From an uncultured Pelagibacteraceae bacterium (GTDB lineage: Bacteria; Pseudomonadota; Alphaproteobacteria; Pelagibacterales; Pelagibacteraceae): DNA of 64,000 nt. Shown in pieces: positions 53,858-62,470 of the stretch (its first letter is position 1; every line of letters starts with the position of its first letter). Under the pieces are notes generated by a model. The model was not told the origin of the DNA and ran no database searches. It was given only the letters and a program-made list of their open reading frames with translations. The position numbers and the translations under genes are program-made. Location of the stretch: positions 62,001 to 126,000 of the forward strand of contig CACMDB010000001.1 in assembly GCA_902612325.1 (NCBI GenBank), in the 5' to 3' direction.

Positions 53858-54796
53858 ATGCCAAAATTAATAAAAATAAAGGGAGATGCATCTTTTAGAA
53901 GTTTTTTTAGAAAAAAAGTAAATGGTAAATCCTCTATCGTTGTTTATGCCAAAAAAGAAAAATTTAAAAATTTACTTGTATACGATGCAGTAAATAAAAT
54001 TTTAAACAAGAACAAAATTTTAGCACCACGATTATATACCCAGAGATATGATAAAAATTTCATTGAAATACAAGATTTTGGAAATGAAACTGTTTTCAAA
54101 ACATTAAAAAAAAAGGGCAAAAATAAACTAAGCTATTTTAATCGAATAATTAAATTGTTAATACAAATACAGTCTATCAAACATAGAAAAGTAAAAAATT
54201 TTAGAAATCAAAATTATATAATTCCAAAATATGATAAAAAGATTTTAATAAATGAAGCTAATTTATTTTGTGATTGGTATGCAAAAAATAATTTATCAAA
54301 ATTAAGAAAAAAAAGATTCTGTAAAAAATTTAAAAAGATTATTAAAGAATTAACTTTGAAATTAAAATTAAAAGATAATATTTTCGTCCACAGAGATTTT
54401 CATGTTTCAAATTTAATGTCAGTTAAAAACCAAATAGGTCTTATTGATAGTCAGGACGCATTAATTGGTAACAAAGCTTATGATTTAGCTTCTTTAATAG
54501 ATGATGTGAGACTAAAAACTTCTTACTCTTTTAAGGAGAAAATTTTTAAGTTTTATATAAAAAAACAAAAAAACTTGGATATTAAAAAATTTAAGAATGA
54601 TTTTGAAATATTATCAGTTTTAAGAAATCTTAAAATTATTGGAATATTTACCCGCCTAGCACTCAGGGATAGAAAAAAAAATTACTTAAGATTTATTCCT
54701 TATACATGGCAACTGATTAATATGCGAATTGATCAAAATCGGACATTCATTGATTTGAAAAATTTATTAAGTCAAAATTTTAAAAAGATTAAATGA
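53858..54796 (+). CDS. amgK: AmgK-like sugar kinase (aminoglycoside phosphotransferase family)
   Basis: Probable anomeric kinase; AmgK of Pseudomonas phosphorylates N-acetylmuramate (and GlcNAc) at C1 in cell-wall recycling. The 312-residue protein has an N-terminal nucleotide lobe (GDASFRSFFRKK at the start matches AmgK's GDASFRRYFR). The catalytic loop is FVHRDFHVSNLM near 183-194, and the metal Asp is in GLIDSQDALIG. Its place between tsaE and a MurU-like gene is the known tsaE-amgK-murU order. The stop overlaps the next ATG (ATGA). The substrate is inferred. Confidence 0.84.
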   Translation: MPKLIKIKGDASFRSFFRKKVNGKSSIVVYAKKEKFKNLLVYDAVNKILNKNKILAPRLYTQRYDKNFIEIQDFGNETVFKTLKKKGKNKLSYFNRIIKLLIQIQSIKHRKVKNFRNQNYIIPKYDKKILINEANLFCDWYAKNNLSKLRKKRFCKKFKKIIKELTLKLKLKDNIFVHRDFHVSNLMSVKNQIGLIDSQDALIGNKAYDLASLIDDVRLKTSYSFKEKIFKFYIKKQKNLDIKKFKNDFEILSVLRNLKIIGIFTRLALRDRKKNYLRFIPYTWQLINMRIDQNRTFIDLKNLLSQNFKKIK

Positions 54797-55482
54797 GAAT
54801 TAAAACAGCTTTGATATTATGCGCAGGCTTCGGATCGAGGTTAAATCCGCTTACTTTAAAGACACCTAAACCTCTTTTGAAATTAAATGATAAAACAATG
54901 TTAGAAGTCTGCATAAATTTAACTTTGAAATTGGGTGTTCAAAAAATATTTATCAACACATTTCATTTAGGTGATCAAATCTCAAAATTTATTGAAAATA
55001 AAAATTTTCCAATAAATATTCAAATAATCAAAGAGGAAAATGAGATACTTAATACAGGTGGAGGAATATTAAATTTAATCAATTATTCAGATGATAACGA
55101 TTTTATAATTTTTAACCCTGATACTTTATGGCATAAAGATTATCTTCATGAAATCACTCAAATGCAAAATTTTTATTTTTCTAATAAATTAAATAATGTT
55201 CTTATGCTATCAAATAAAGAATTGAGTTTCGATAAAAATTTTTTAGGCGATTTCACATTGGAAAATAATTTGATAAAAAAAAATGAAAAAAACGATTTGA
55301 TATATATTGGTTGTCAAATTCTGAACAAAAGTTTATTTAAAGAATATAGAGTCTCAAATTTTTCTATTACAAAAATATGGGATAATTTACGAAAAGAAAA
55401 TAAATTAAATGGTTTTCAAAGTAAAAAAAAATTTTATCATTTAACAAATTTAGATGTCTTCAAAAAACTAAAAGATCTTTAG
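54793..55482 (+). CDS. murU: MurU-like sugar-1-phosphate nucleotidyltransferase
   Basis: Probable uridylyltransferase making UDP-MurNAc from MurNAc-1-phosphate, bypassing de novo synthesis (fosfomycin-insensitive route). The 229-residue protein has the nucleotidyltransferase motif LCAGFGSRLNPLT with the Lys in KTPKPLLKL. The TGGGI stretch is near 92-96 and NPDTLW near 113. It has no left-handed beta-helix, so it is not a GlmU-like bifunctional enzyme. Gene order after amgK supports the call. Its 3' end overlaps gpmA on the other strand by 23 bases. Confidence 0.83.
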   Translation: MRIKTALILCAGFGSRLNPLTLKTPKPLLKLNDKTMLEVCINLTLKLGVQKIFINTFHLGDQISKFIENKNFPINIQIIKEENEILNTGGGILNLINYSDDNDFIIFNPDTLWHKDYLHEITQMQNFYFSNKLNNVLMLSNKELSFDKNFLGDFTLENNLIKKNEKNDLIYIGCQILNKSLFKEYRVSNFSITKIWDNLRKENKLNGFQSKKKFYHLTNLDVFKKLKDL

Positions 55483-56173
55483 CTCTTTCCTTATCAAGAT
55501 ATTCACATTTCGCTATAGCAAAATTTTCTCTAAATTCTATCAACATAGGGTTTCCAGTGGGTATTTCTAAACTAGAAATTTGTTTATTATCTAAATTAAA
55601 TAAATTCTTACATAGAGCTCTAATAGAGTTTCCGTGTGCAGATATTAAAACATTATTATTTTTTAAATTTTCTTTCACGTGTTCTTCAAAAAAATTTATA
55701 ACTCTTTCATAAGTGTCTTTTAAAGACTCAGTGTCAGGTAAAAATTCTTTCGGAATTTGTTTATAAGTATCAATATTAAGTGGATGAAATGGACTTTCCT
55801 TTTTTAGTGGATCTGGTCTTAGATCCCATGATCTTCTAAAGTCATAAATTTTATTCTCGCCAATTTTTTTACTCATTTCAACTTTATTCAAACCAGTTAG
55901 TGCTCCGTAATGTCTCTCATTCAATTGCCAAGCTTTAGTAAAATTTTTTTTATCATCTAATTCTTGTTGAATTATTTTAAGAGTATTATTCGCTCTTAAT
56001 TGAAGAGAAGTGTAATAAAAATCAATTTTGATGTTTTTGTTTTTCAATAAAAATCCTGCTTTTTTTGCCTCCAAAATACCTTTTTCGGTCAAATCAACAT
56101 CAACCCAACCAGTAAATTTTTTCTCTAAATTCCAAGTACTTTGTCCATGTCTTACTAATATTAAAAAACTCAT
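55460..56173 (-). CDS. gpmA: 2,3-bisphosphoglycerate-dependent phosphoglycerate mutase
   Basis: Interconverts 3- and 2-phosphoglycerate in glycolysis or gluconeogenesis through a phospho-His. The 237-residue protein has LVRHGQSTWN with the phospho-acceptor His9, FTGWVDVDLT, LNERHYGALTGLNK, and the second catalytic His in ISAHGNSIRALC. This is the dPGM form, slightly shorter than E. coli GpmA (250). It is a single gene between convergent murU and the divergent VanZ-like gene, 32 bases away. Confidence 0.95.
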   Translation of the reverse strand: MSFLILVRHGQSTWNLEKKFTGWVDVDLTEKGILEAKKAGFLLKNKNIKIDFYYTSLQLRANNTLKIIQQELDDKKNFTKAWQLNERHYGALTGLNKVEMSKKIGENKIYDFRRSWDLRPDPLKKESPFHPLNIDTYKQIPKEFLPDTESLKDTYERVINFFEEHVKENLKNNNVLISAHGNSIRALCKNLFNLDNKQISSLEIPTGNPMLIEFRENFAIAKCEYLDKERAKDLLVF

Positions 56174-56205
56174 ATAATTATATTTAAATTAAATTTTCAA
56201 ATTAA

Positions 56206-56604
56206 ATGATAAATTTTTTTTCAAAATTTAAAATATTTTTTTATGTAATTAATTTATTATTAATCATCTTATATTTATTCCCTGGGAGTTTATTAGGATG
56301 TGTTTTTTTTGATAATTGTAAAGTTCAACCACAAATTACATCAGATTTTCTCCAAATATCCTCTAACCATTTTTACGCTTTCGGATTGATTACTATTTTA
56401 GGATATTTAACTTTTTTAAATTCAGAAAAATTAAAACTAGTTTTATATTATCTTTTAGTAATTTCAGTTTTATTAGAAGTGTTTCATATATTAATTCCTG
56501 AAAGGAGTTTTCAGTGGTCAGATCTGTTTGGAAATTTATTAGGGGTGATAGTTGTAATTTTTGTTAAGAGTCTTATAAATAAATATGGGATCACTAAAAA
56601 ATAA
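56206..56604 (+). CDS. VanZ-like membrane protein
   Basis: A 132-residue protein with four hydrophobic segments (about 8-30, 50-68, 75-92, 108-126). It has the short VanZ-type stretch between helices three and four (VLLEVFHILIPERSFQWSDLFGNLLG in pieces), with the conserved Glu, Arg and Asp. VanZ-like proteins are small membrane proteins of poorly known role; the first one known gives low-level teicoplanin resistance. It overlaps the next gene, a cell-wall-enzyme-like lipoprotein, by 20 bases, which hints at an envelope function but no more. Confidence 0.72.
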   Translation: MINFFSKFKIFFYVINLLLIILYLFPGSLLGCVFFDNCKVQPQITSDFLQISSNHFYAFGLITILGYLTFLNSEKLKLVLYYLLVISVLLEVFHILIPERSFQWSDLFGNLLGVIVVIFVKSLINKYGITKK

Positions 56605-57184
56605 ATTTGTTTTATTATTTATTTTTTTCTTAACAGGATGCTCATCAATTCCATCAAATACTGCAAATAGTTGTTCAATATTTAATGAGCGTTATCTCTG
56701 GTACAAGTATGCAAAAAAAACAGAGCAAAAATGGGGTACTCCTATTTATATTCAATTAGCTATTATAAAAATGGAGTCAGATTTTGACTGGTTAGCTAAG
56801 CCCGCTAGACAAAAAATATTTAAAGTAATCCCTTACAAACGCCCATCAAGTTCATTTGGATACTCTCAGGCAGTAAAAGGGACTTGGGAACAATATAAAA
56901 AAGAAACAGGAAATAAGTTAGCAACAAGAGCTAGATTTAAAGATAGTGTTGATTTCATTGGTTGGTATACTAGTAAATCAGAAACAATTTTAAAAATTTC
57001 CAAACAAGACGCTTTTAAACAATATTTGGCCTATCATGAGGGCTGGGGAAATTTTAAGCATTATAAAAAAAATAAAAAAGTTATTGGATTAGCTAAAAAA
57101 GTTGAGAAACAATCTAATATTTATAAAAAACAATTATTGAGTTGCAGCAATTCTTTAAATAAAAATAAATATATTATTTTTTAG
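56585..57184 (+). CDS. lipoprotein with lytic-transglycosylase-like (lysozyme-fold) domain
   Basis: Likely peptidoglycan-cleaving or -binding lipoprotein. The 199-residue protein has a signal peptide with lipobox FLTGC (Cys19). A lysozyme-like domain follows: QLAIIKMESDFDW with a candidate catalytic Glu64, the SSFGYSQAVKGTWEQYKKE motif near 90-110 (the G-Y-S/Q-x-x-x-x-T-W pattern of SLT enzymes), and AYHEGWGNF near 148. It overlaps the VanZ-like gene at its start and the RND gene tail to tail at its end (11 bases). Catalytic activity is not proven by sequence. Confidence 0.78.
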   Translation: MGSLKNKFVLLFIFFLTGCSSIPSNTANSCSIFNERYLWYKYAKKTEQKWGTPIYIQLAIIKMESDFDWLAKPARQKIFKVIPYKRPSSSFGYSQAVKGTWEQYKKETGNKLATRARFKDSVDFIGWYTSKSETILKISKQDAFKQYLAYHEGWGNFKHYKKNKKVIGLAKKVEKQSNIYKKQLLSCSNSLNKNKYIIF

Positions 57185-60100
57185 AGAGTTCTTTTTTTAA
57201 CTCCAGGTCTATTACATCAATCCTTTTGGTGTTTTTTGCTAAAGCTAAATACATAGATGGAGTAACATATAATGTGAAAAAAGTTGAAATTATCATACCA
57301 CCCAAGATGGTTGCTCCCACAGCTAATCTTGATCCTTCACCTGCACCTGGGCCAATATTCCCTATAACTAAAGGTATCATTGCGATCATTGTACTTAATG
57401 ATGTCATAATGATAGGTCTAAATCTTACTGCACAAGCCTCTTTCACAGCTATTTCAATACTTTTTCCTGTAGTCCTTATTCGATTGGCATAATCAACAAT
57501 TAAAATACTATTTTTAGTCGAGATACCAATAAGAATTATCAAAGCGATCTGAGAAAAAATATTAACTGAACTATTCAAAAATAAAATAAATACTAAACCA
57601 CCAAAAATTGCCAAAGGAACAGTTAAAACTATAATGAATGGATGAATGAATGAGTTAAATGTTGCTGCCATCACCAAGTAAGCCGTGAGCAACGCGAGAG
57701 CAAAAATTATAAATAATTCATTACTAGTCTCTTTAATTTCCTCTGATTTACCTTTCCAGGTAATTTGATTTTTTGGAGCTATATCTGCCATGATATTCTC
57801 AAAGAATTTTATCGCCTCGGTTAAGGTGTATCCTTCATTAATATTTGCAGATATAGTGACTGCTCGTTGTCTATTGTACCTTGCAAGTTGTTTTGCTGAA
57901 CCCTCCTCTTTAAAACTAACTAAATTTGATAAAGAGATTAGTTTTCCATTTGTCTCAGAACGAACAAATATTTTAGAAACTCCCTCCTTATTCCTCCTAT
58001 CGGATAAATATTGCTGAACTACAATTGGGTACTCTTTACCTAATTTATTGAAAGTTGTAATTTTTTTTCCACCATAAAGAGTCTCAAGTGTTTCTCCTAT
58101 TGCTTTTGTTGAAACACCTAAATCTTTAGCTTTATTTTTATTGATAACTAATTTCACTTCAGGTTTATTTCGATTGTAATCAGACTCAATTCTTGAGAGA
58201 CTTTTGTTAGACCTTAATTTTCTAATTACTCTTTTTTGAATTTCTTCAAGTTCCTCATAGGTACTTCCATAAATAACCATTTGCACTGGCTTATTATAAT
58301 TAGATACCCTGATTGATTGTGGAGATATTGGAAATGCAAGAGCTTGAGGTAATGTAACAATTTTTCCAATAGCCTCTCTTAAAACAACTTGTTGTCCTTT
58401 TTTCCTATTTTTCCAGTCATCTAAAAGTGCAATTATGATAAAACTATTATATGAGTTTGCAGAACTACCAAAACCAGGTACTCTCATAATAAATCTTGAG
58501 TATGGACTATCTTCAGCTTGTAAAAGTGGAATTAATCTAGCTTCGACTTTTTGTGCCTGTTCTTGTGTGTACTCAAAAGAGCTTCCTTCATCCGTTGCGC
58601 CAATAATTAAATAAGCACCACGATCTTCCATTGGCAATAATTCTTTTTTAGAGAAACTAAACAATAATACAGAGCAAATAATTATAAATATAATAAAAGA
58701 ACCTACTGATTTTGTTTTGTGAGCAATTACATCTAAAGTCTCTTTATAAAATTTTGAAAATCCTAAAAATATTTTTTCAAATTTTTGAATAAAAATCCTC
58801 TTTGAAGCCTTCTTATTTAAAAATTTACTTGCGAGCATTGGCGACAAGGTAAGAGCAACAAATGATGAAACAACTATTGAAAATGATAATGCAATTGCTG
58901 TTTCTCTAAATAATGTTCCTGATATTCCCTCGATAAATATTAGTGGTAAAAATACAGCTACTAAAATTAATGTTGTCGCTATGATTGCAAATGAAATTTG
59001 TTTGGATCCTTTATAAGCAGCAACTAGTGGAGTTTCTCCATTTTCAATTCTTCGATATATTGCATCAGTCATAATCACCGAGTCATCAGTAATTATTCCA
59101 ATCGCTAAAATAAAACTTAAAAGAACAAATATGTTTATTGATAATCCAAAAATATAAAGACCTAAAAAAGATGCTATTAAGCTTACTGGAAGAGCGATTG
59201 CTGGAACGACTACAGCTTTAAGATTCCCGAGAAATAAATAAATTATTAGCACTACTAATACAAAAGCAATCAAAAGGGTTTTATATACCTCTTCAATAGC
59301 AGCCTCCACGTAGTTTGCCCTATTAAACGAAACTCTTAAATCTAGTTCACTTGGTAAAGATTTTTTAACTTCTACTATCTTTTTTTTGATTTCGTTCGAG
59401 AGCTCAACTGTCGAGGCCCCACTTCTCGCGTAAATACCAATACCAACTGTCCTTAAATTAACCTGATCTTTTGTTTGAGCTTTAAAAAGTGTTTTTTCTG
59501 AAACAGGTCCAAATTCAATATCAGCAACATCAGATAACAAAATTACTTTATTATTCGTTTTTTTTATTGGTAACTGTTTAATCGAATTTATATCGTTGTA
59601 TGATTTATCTAAATTTAATGTTAGGTCAATGTTATCTGCCTCAAGAGTACCAGCTGGAAGACTTATATTTTCTCCACGCATTGCAAGTTCGACTTCCTTA
59701 ATAGTTAAATCATTTGCAGCAAGTTTAATTGGATCTATCCAAACTCTGATACTTAATTCTCTTAGACCACCAACAAGTATCCTTCCAACATTTTTAATAC
59801 TAGAAAACTGATCCACTAAATATCTTTCTGCATAGTCACCTAGTTCAAGATCACTCCAAGTTGCAGATGATAACGACAACCACATAGTCGTAGTAAAACC
59901 AGCTGCCCTTTTTAATATTTGAGGAGGATCAGACTCAGATGGTAAATTATCTACAACTCTCGCAACTCTCTCTCTTATATCGTTAGCAGCATTGTCTAAA
60001 TCAATACTAGTATCAAACTCTACATTAATTGTGCTTCTTCCATTCTCAGATTTTGAGTCTATATTTTTTATACCTTCAGCACCTCCAATAACATCTTCAA

Positions 60101-60302
60101 CGACTTGAGTAACTTCTTGATCTACAATTGATGCTGATGCAGATTTGTAATCTACTTGGACTTGGACTACAGGCGGTTGTATTCCATTGGGTAATTCTCT
60201 AACTGGTAATTTCCAAAAGACAAATAAACCAAAAATAATTAAGATTAAAGACATTACCCAAGAAACAGCTGGTCTTTTTATGCTTAGTTCGGTAATAAAC
60301 AT
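57174..60302 (-). CDS. RND-type efflux pump permease (HAE1/AcrB-like)
   Basis: Inner-membrane proton-driven exporter. The 1042-residue protein has the two-repeat RND plan: a first helix (about 13-31), a large periplasmic loop, helices 2-6 (about 335-475), then a repeat after residue 520. The proton-relay Asp pair is kept in AIGIITDDSVIMTDAIYRRI. The AcrB-family sequence FITELSIKRPAVSWVMSLIL at the N-terminus puts it in the multidrug (hydrophobe/amphiphile) group, not the metal group. The adaptor gene lies one base upstream. No outer-membrane TolC-like gene is in the window, so the substrate and channel partner are open. Confidence 0.94.
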   Translation of the reverse strand: MFITELSIKRPAVSWVMSLILIIFGLFVFWKLPVRELPNGIQPPVVQVQVDYKSASASIVDQEVTQVVEDVIGGAEGIKNIDSKSENGRSTINVEFDTSIDLDNAANDIRERVARVVDNLPSESDPPQILKRAAGFTTTMWLSLSSATWSDLELGDYAERYLVDQFSSIKNVGRILVGGLRELSIRVWIDPIKLAANDLTIKEVELAMRGENISLPAGTLEADNIDLTLNLDKSYNDINSIKQLPIKKTNNKVILLSDVADIEFGPVSEKTLFKAQTKDQVNLRTVGIGIYARSGASTVELSNEIKKKIVEVKKSLPSELDLRVSFNRANYVEAAIEEVYKTLLIAFVLVVLIIYLFLGNLKAVVVPAIALPVSLIASFLGLYIFGLSINIFVLLSFILAIGIITDDSVIMTDAIYRRIENGETPLVAAYKGSKQISFAIIATTLILVAVFLPLIFIEGISGTLFRETAIALSFSIVVSSFVALTLSPMLASKFLNKKASKRIFIQKFEKIFLGFSKFYKETLDVIAHKTKSVGSFIIFIIICSVLLFSFSKKELLPMEDRGAYLIIGATDEGSSFEYTQEQAQKVEARLIPLLQAEDSPYSRFIMRVPGFGSSANSYNSFIIIALLDDWKNRKKGQQVVLREAIGKIVTLPQALAFPISPQSIRVSNYNKPVQMVIYGSTYEELEEIQKRVIRKLRSNKSLSRIESDYNRNKPEVKLVINKNKAKDLGVSTKAIGETLETLYGGKKITTFNKLGKEYPIVVQQYLSDRRNKEGVSKIFVRSETNGKLISLSNLVSFKEEGSAKQLARYNRQRAVTISANINEGYTLTEAIKFFENIMADIAPKNQITWKGKSEEIKETSNELFIIFALALLTAYLVMAATFNSFIHPFIIVLTVPLAIFGGLVFILFLNSSVNIFSQIALIILIGISTKNSILIVDYANRIRTTGKSIEIAVKEACAVRFRPIIMTSLSTMIAMIPLVIGNIGPGAGEGSRLAVGATILGGMIISTFFTLYVTPSMYLALAKNTKRIDVIDLELKKELSKK

Positions 60303-61172
60303 TTATTTTGTAATAGGTTTTATTTTTCCTCTAGGTCTTACTTTTTTTAATCCTTCCGCGACGATTATTTCCCCTTCACTTAATCCAGAAATTACCTCGA
60401 TATTTTTATTACTTCTTAGACCGGTTTTAACCTCAGTTTTATTTGCAACATTTTCGCCATTTATTTTGTAAACATAGGATTTGTCACCTTCAATCATCAC
60501 ACTTGTATCAGGTACACTTAATGAGTTTCTAAGATTAAATTTAACGCTTACTTCTAAAAGAGATCCCGAGATTAGTTCGAGATCATTATTTTGTACCTTA
60601 ATTCTGGATAATATACTTCTTGTATCAGCGTTAATCCTGCTTGATACAAAATCAACCTCACCTGAAAAAGTTTTATCCTTAAAACTAGATAATTTTACGT
60701 CAACTGGAAGACCTTTTTTAATAGATGCCGAATAGTTCTCTGGAATTTTAATGTCTGAGTAAATAGTTGAATTATCATCTAATGTAATGATGAATATATT
60801 ATTAGATACAAGAATATCTTCCGTAAGACCAGTATAACCAAGTACTCCACTGAATGGAGCTATAATATTTCCACTTTTCAACTTGATTAATACATCTCCT
60901 TTTTTAACAAAGTCTTTCAATTTTAAATCTTCAAAAAGATCATCTTTTTTTATTTTGAAAGTTTCAGATTTTTTTGAGATTGCAGTACCAAATGTCTCTA
61001 TTGTTTCAGCAAATTCTTTTTTTACCACTTCGGTGACAATTATTCCTGGAGGGGGTCTTTTACTGAATTTTTTTTTAAAATGATTTCCAATCATTGTTCT
61101 ACCAATAATTACCGCTGCAATGATTAGAAAAAATATTAAAATAATTGATATAGTTTTAGTCGATCTTTTCAT
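60303..61172 (-). CDS. RND efflux periplasmic adaptor (membrane fusion protein)
   Basis: Connects the RND pump to an outer-membrane channel. The 289-residue protein has an N-terminal membrane helix (about 8-28) and two halves of a lipoyl-like domain separated by almost no coiled-coil hairpin (FVKKGDVLIKLKSG next to IIAPFSGVLGYTGL). A beta-barrel and a C-terminal membrane-proximal domain (VKTGLRSNKNIEVISGLSEGEIIV) follow. With the hairpin missing it belongs to the short, hairpin-less adaptor type, which may be why it is under 300 residues. It lies one base upstream of the pump gene. Confidence 0.9.
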   Translation of the reverse strand: MKRSTKTISIILIFFLIIAAVIIGRTMIGNHFKKKFSKRPPPGIIVTEVVKKEFAETIETFGTAISKKSETFKIKKDDLFEDLKLKDFVKKGDVLIKLKSGNIIAPFSGVLGYTGLTEDILVSNNIFIITLDDNSTIYSDIKIPENYSASIKKGLPVDVKLSSFKDKTFSGEVDFVSSRINADTRSILSRIKVQNNDLELISGSLLEVSVKFNLRNSLSVPDTSVMIEGDKSYVYKINGENVANKTEVKTGLRSNKNIEVISGLSEGEIIVAEGLKKVRPRGKIKPITK

Positions 61173-61176
61173 TTTT

Positions 61177-61992
61177 TTAAATTAACCCGTATTCAGCCCA
61201 AGAGCCATCATAAATACAGGGTCGATATTTATCATTTATTAAAGAATAAGCTAGTGCCAAAACACACGCGGTTACCCCAGATCCACATGAAAAGACAATA
61301 TTTTTATCATTTAAGTTTTTTAAGGAAGATTGAAAAATTTTTTCAAGTTCTTGTTTATTTCTAAAAGTTCTATCCTGATTAAGACAAGAGCCAAATGGTA
61401 TGCAAACAGAATTTTTAATATTTCCACTTTTTAATCCCTCTCTAGGCTCAGGAACCTTTCCTTCAAATCTTTCTTTGCTTCTAGCATCAACAACCCTAAA
61501 ATTTTGGATTTCTATATTTTGATTAATTGAATCTTTGTTTTTAACTAATTCCTGATTTTCAAAACTTTTGTAGTCTGACTTCATAACTTTAGATAAATTA
61601 TTTGTTACTTTTCTTTTTTCTTCTATCCATTTTTTTAAACCCCCATTTAAAACATGAACTAGTTTAGGATCATGACCATAATAGATAAAATTAAACCAAC
61701 AGCGACATGAGCTAACAACATCAGAATTATCATAAATAATAATCATATCCTCATTTTTGATTCCCATCTTTGAGACTATTTTTTCCCATTCATTTTTATT
61801 AACCAACATATGTGGAAGATTTGTATTTTTGTCCGAATTATCATCTAGGTCAAAAAAAATGGACTCCGGGATATGTTGAGTTTTATACTCTTCAAAACCA
61901 TTTCTTTTCGTTTGTGGCATGTGCCACGAGCAATCAATTATTTTTACTTTGTCTTTATTATTTTCGAGCCAATCAGTTTCTACTAATGACAT
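61177..61992 (-). CDS. sseA: sulfurtransferase (3-mercaptopyruvate sulfurtransferase type)
   Basis: Two-domain rhodanese that moves sulfur from 3-mercaptopyruvate or thiosulfate to a thiol or cyanide. The 271-residue protein has an inactive N-terminal rhodanese domain (about 1-135, with IKIIDCSWHMP-like start). The active C-terminal domain has Cys236 in SCGSGVTAC, a loop (CGSGVTA) that points to the mercaptopyruvate type rather than thiosulfate (CRxGxx). VVDARSKERFEGKVPEPREG is also typical. It starts on the last base of msrA, so the two sulfur enzymes are coupled. Confidence 0.92.
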   Translation of the reverse strand: MSLVETDWLENNKDKVKIIDCSWHMPQTKRNGFEEYKTQHIPESIFFDLDDNSDKNTNLPHMLVNKNEWEKIVSKMGIKNEDMIIIYDNSDVVSSCRCWFNFIYYGHDPKLVHVLNGGLKKWIEEKRKVTNNLSKVMKSDYKSFENQELVKNKDSINQNIEIQNFRVVDARSKERFEGKVPEPREGLKSGNIKNSVCIPFGSCLNQDRTFRNKQELEKIFQSSLKNLNDKNIVFSCGSGVTACVLALAYSLINDKYRPCIYDGSWAEYGLI

Positions 61993-62435
61993 TATCTCTT
62001 TTCTAAATATTTTTGATGATATTCCTCAGCAATACAATAGTTTTTTAGTAGGGAAATTTTTGTTACCACTTTCCCTGATAACTTTTTATTGACCTGGTCC
62101 AAAACATCTTCTGCAATTTTTTTTTGATTGTCATTTAAATAAAAGATTTCACTTCTATATTGTGTACCAAAATCTGGTCCTTGAGAATTTAGTGTGGTTG
62201 GGTCATGAATTTCAAAAAAAATTTTTAAAATTTCTTCATAAGTAATTACTTTCTCATCAAAATCAATTTTAACAACTTCAGCATGATTTGTACTCCCTGT
62301 ACAAACTTCTTTATAGGTGGTTTGTGAACTATTACCACCGCAATAGCCAACTTCAGTTTTGATAACACCATTAATTTTGCTGAATTTGATTTCAGGTCCC
62401 CAAAAACATCCAAGTGCTAAAACTGCTATTTCCAT
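61992..62435 (-). CDS. msrA: peptide-methionine (S)-S-oxide reductase MsrA
   Basis: Repairs oxidised methionine residues. The 147-residue protein has the active-site Cys10 in GCFWG, TEVGYCGGNSSQTTYKEVCTGSTNHAEVV in pieces, and HDPTTLNSQGPDFGTQYRS. It is a compact form: E. coli MsrA has about 212 residues because of an N-terminal extension and a C-terminal resolving-Cys tail. A Cys remains near residue 136 in LLKNYCIAEEYHQKYL, where it could act as resolving Cys. It is divergent from the DMT transporter with 35 bases between them. Confidence 0.94.
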   Translation of the reverse strand: MEIAVLALGCFWGPEIKFSKINGVIKTEVGYCGGNSSQTTYKEVCTGSTNHAEVVKIDFDEKVITYEEILKIFFEIHDPTTLNSQGPDFGTQYRSEIFYLNDNQKKIAEDVLDQVNKKLSGKVVTKISLLKNYCIAEEYHQKYLEKR

Positions 62436-62470
62436 TGATTATGATTTAAATTAATTTACAAATTATTCGT

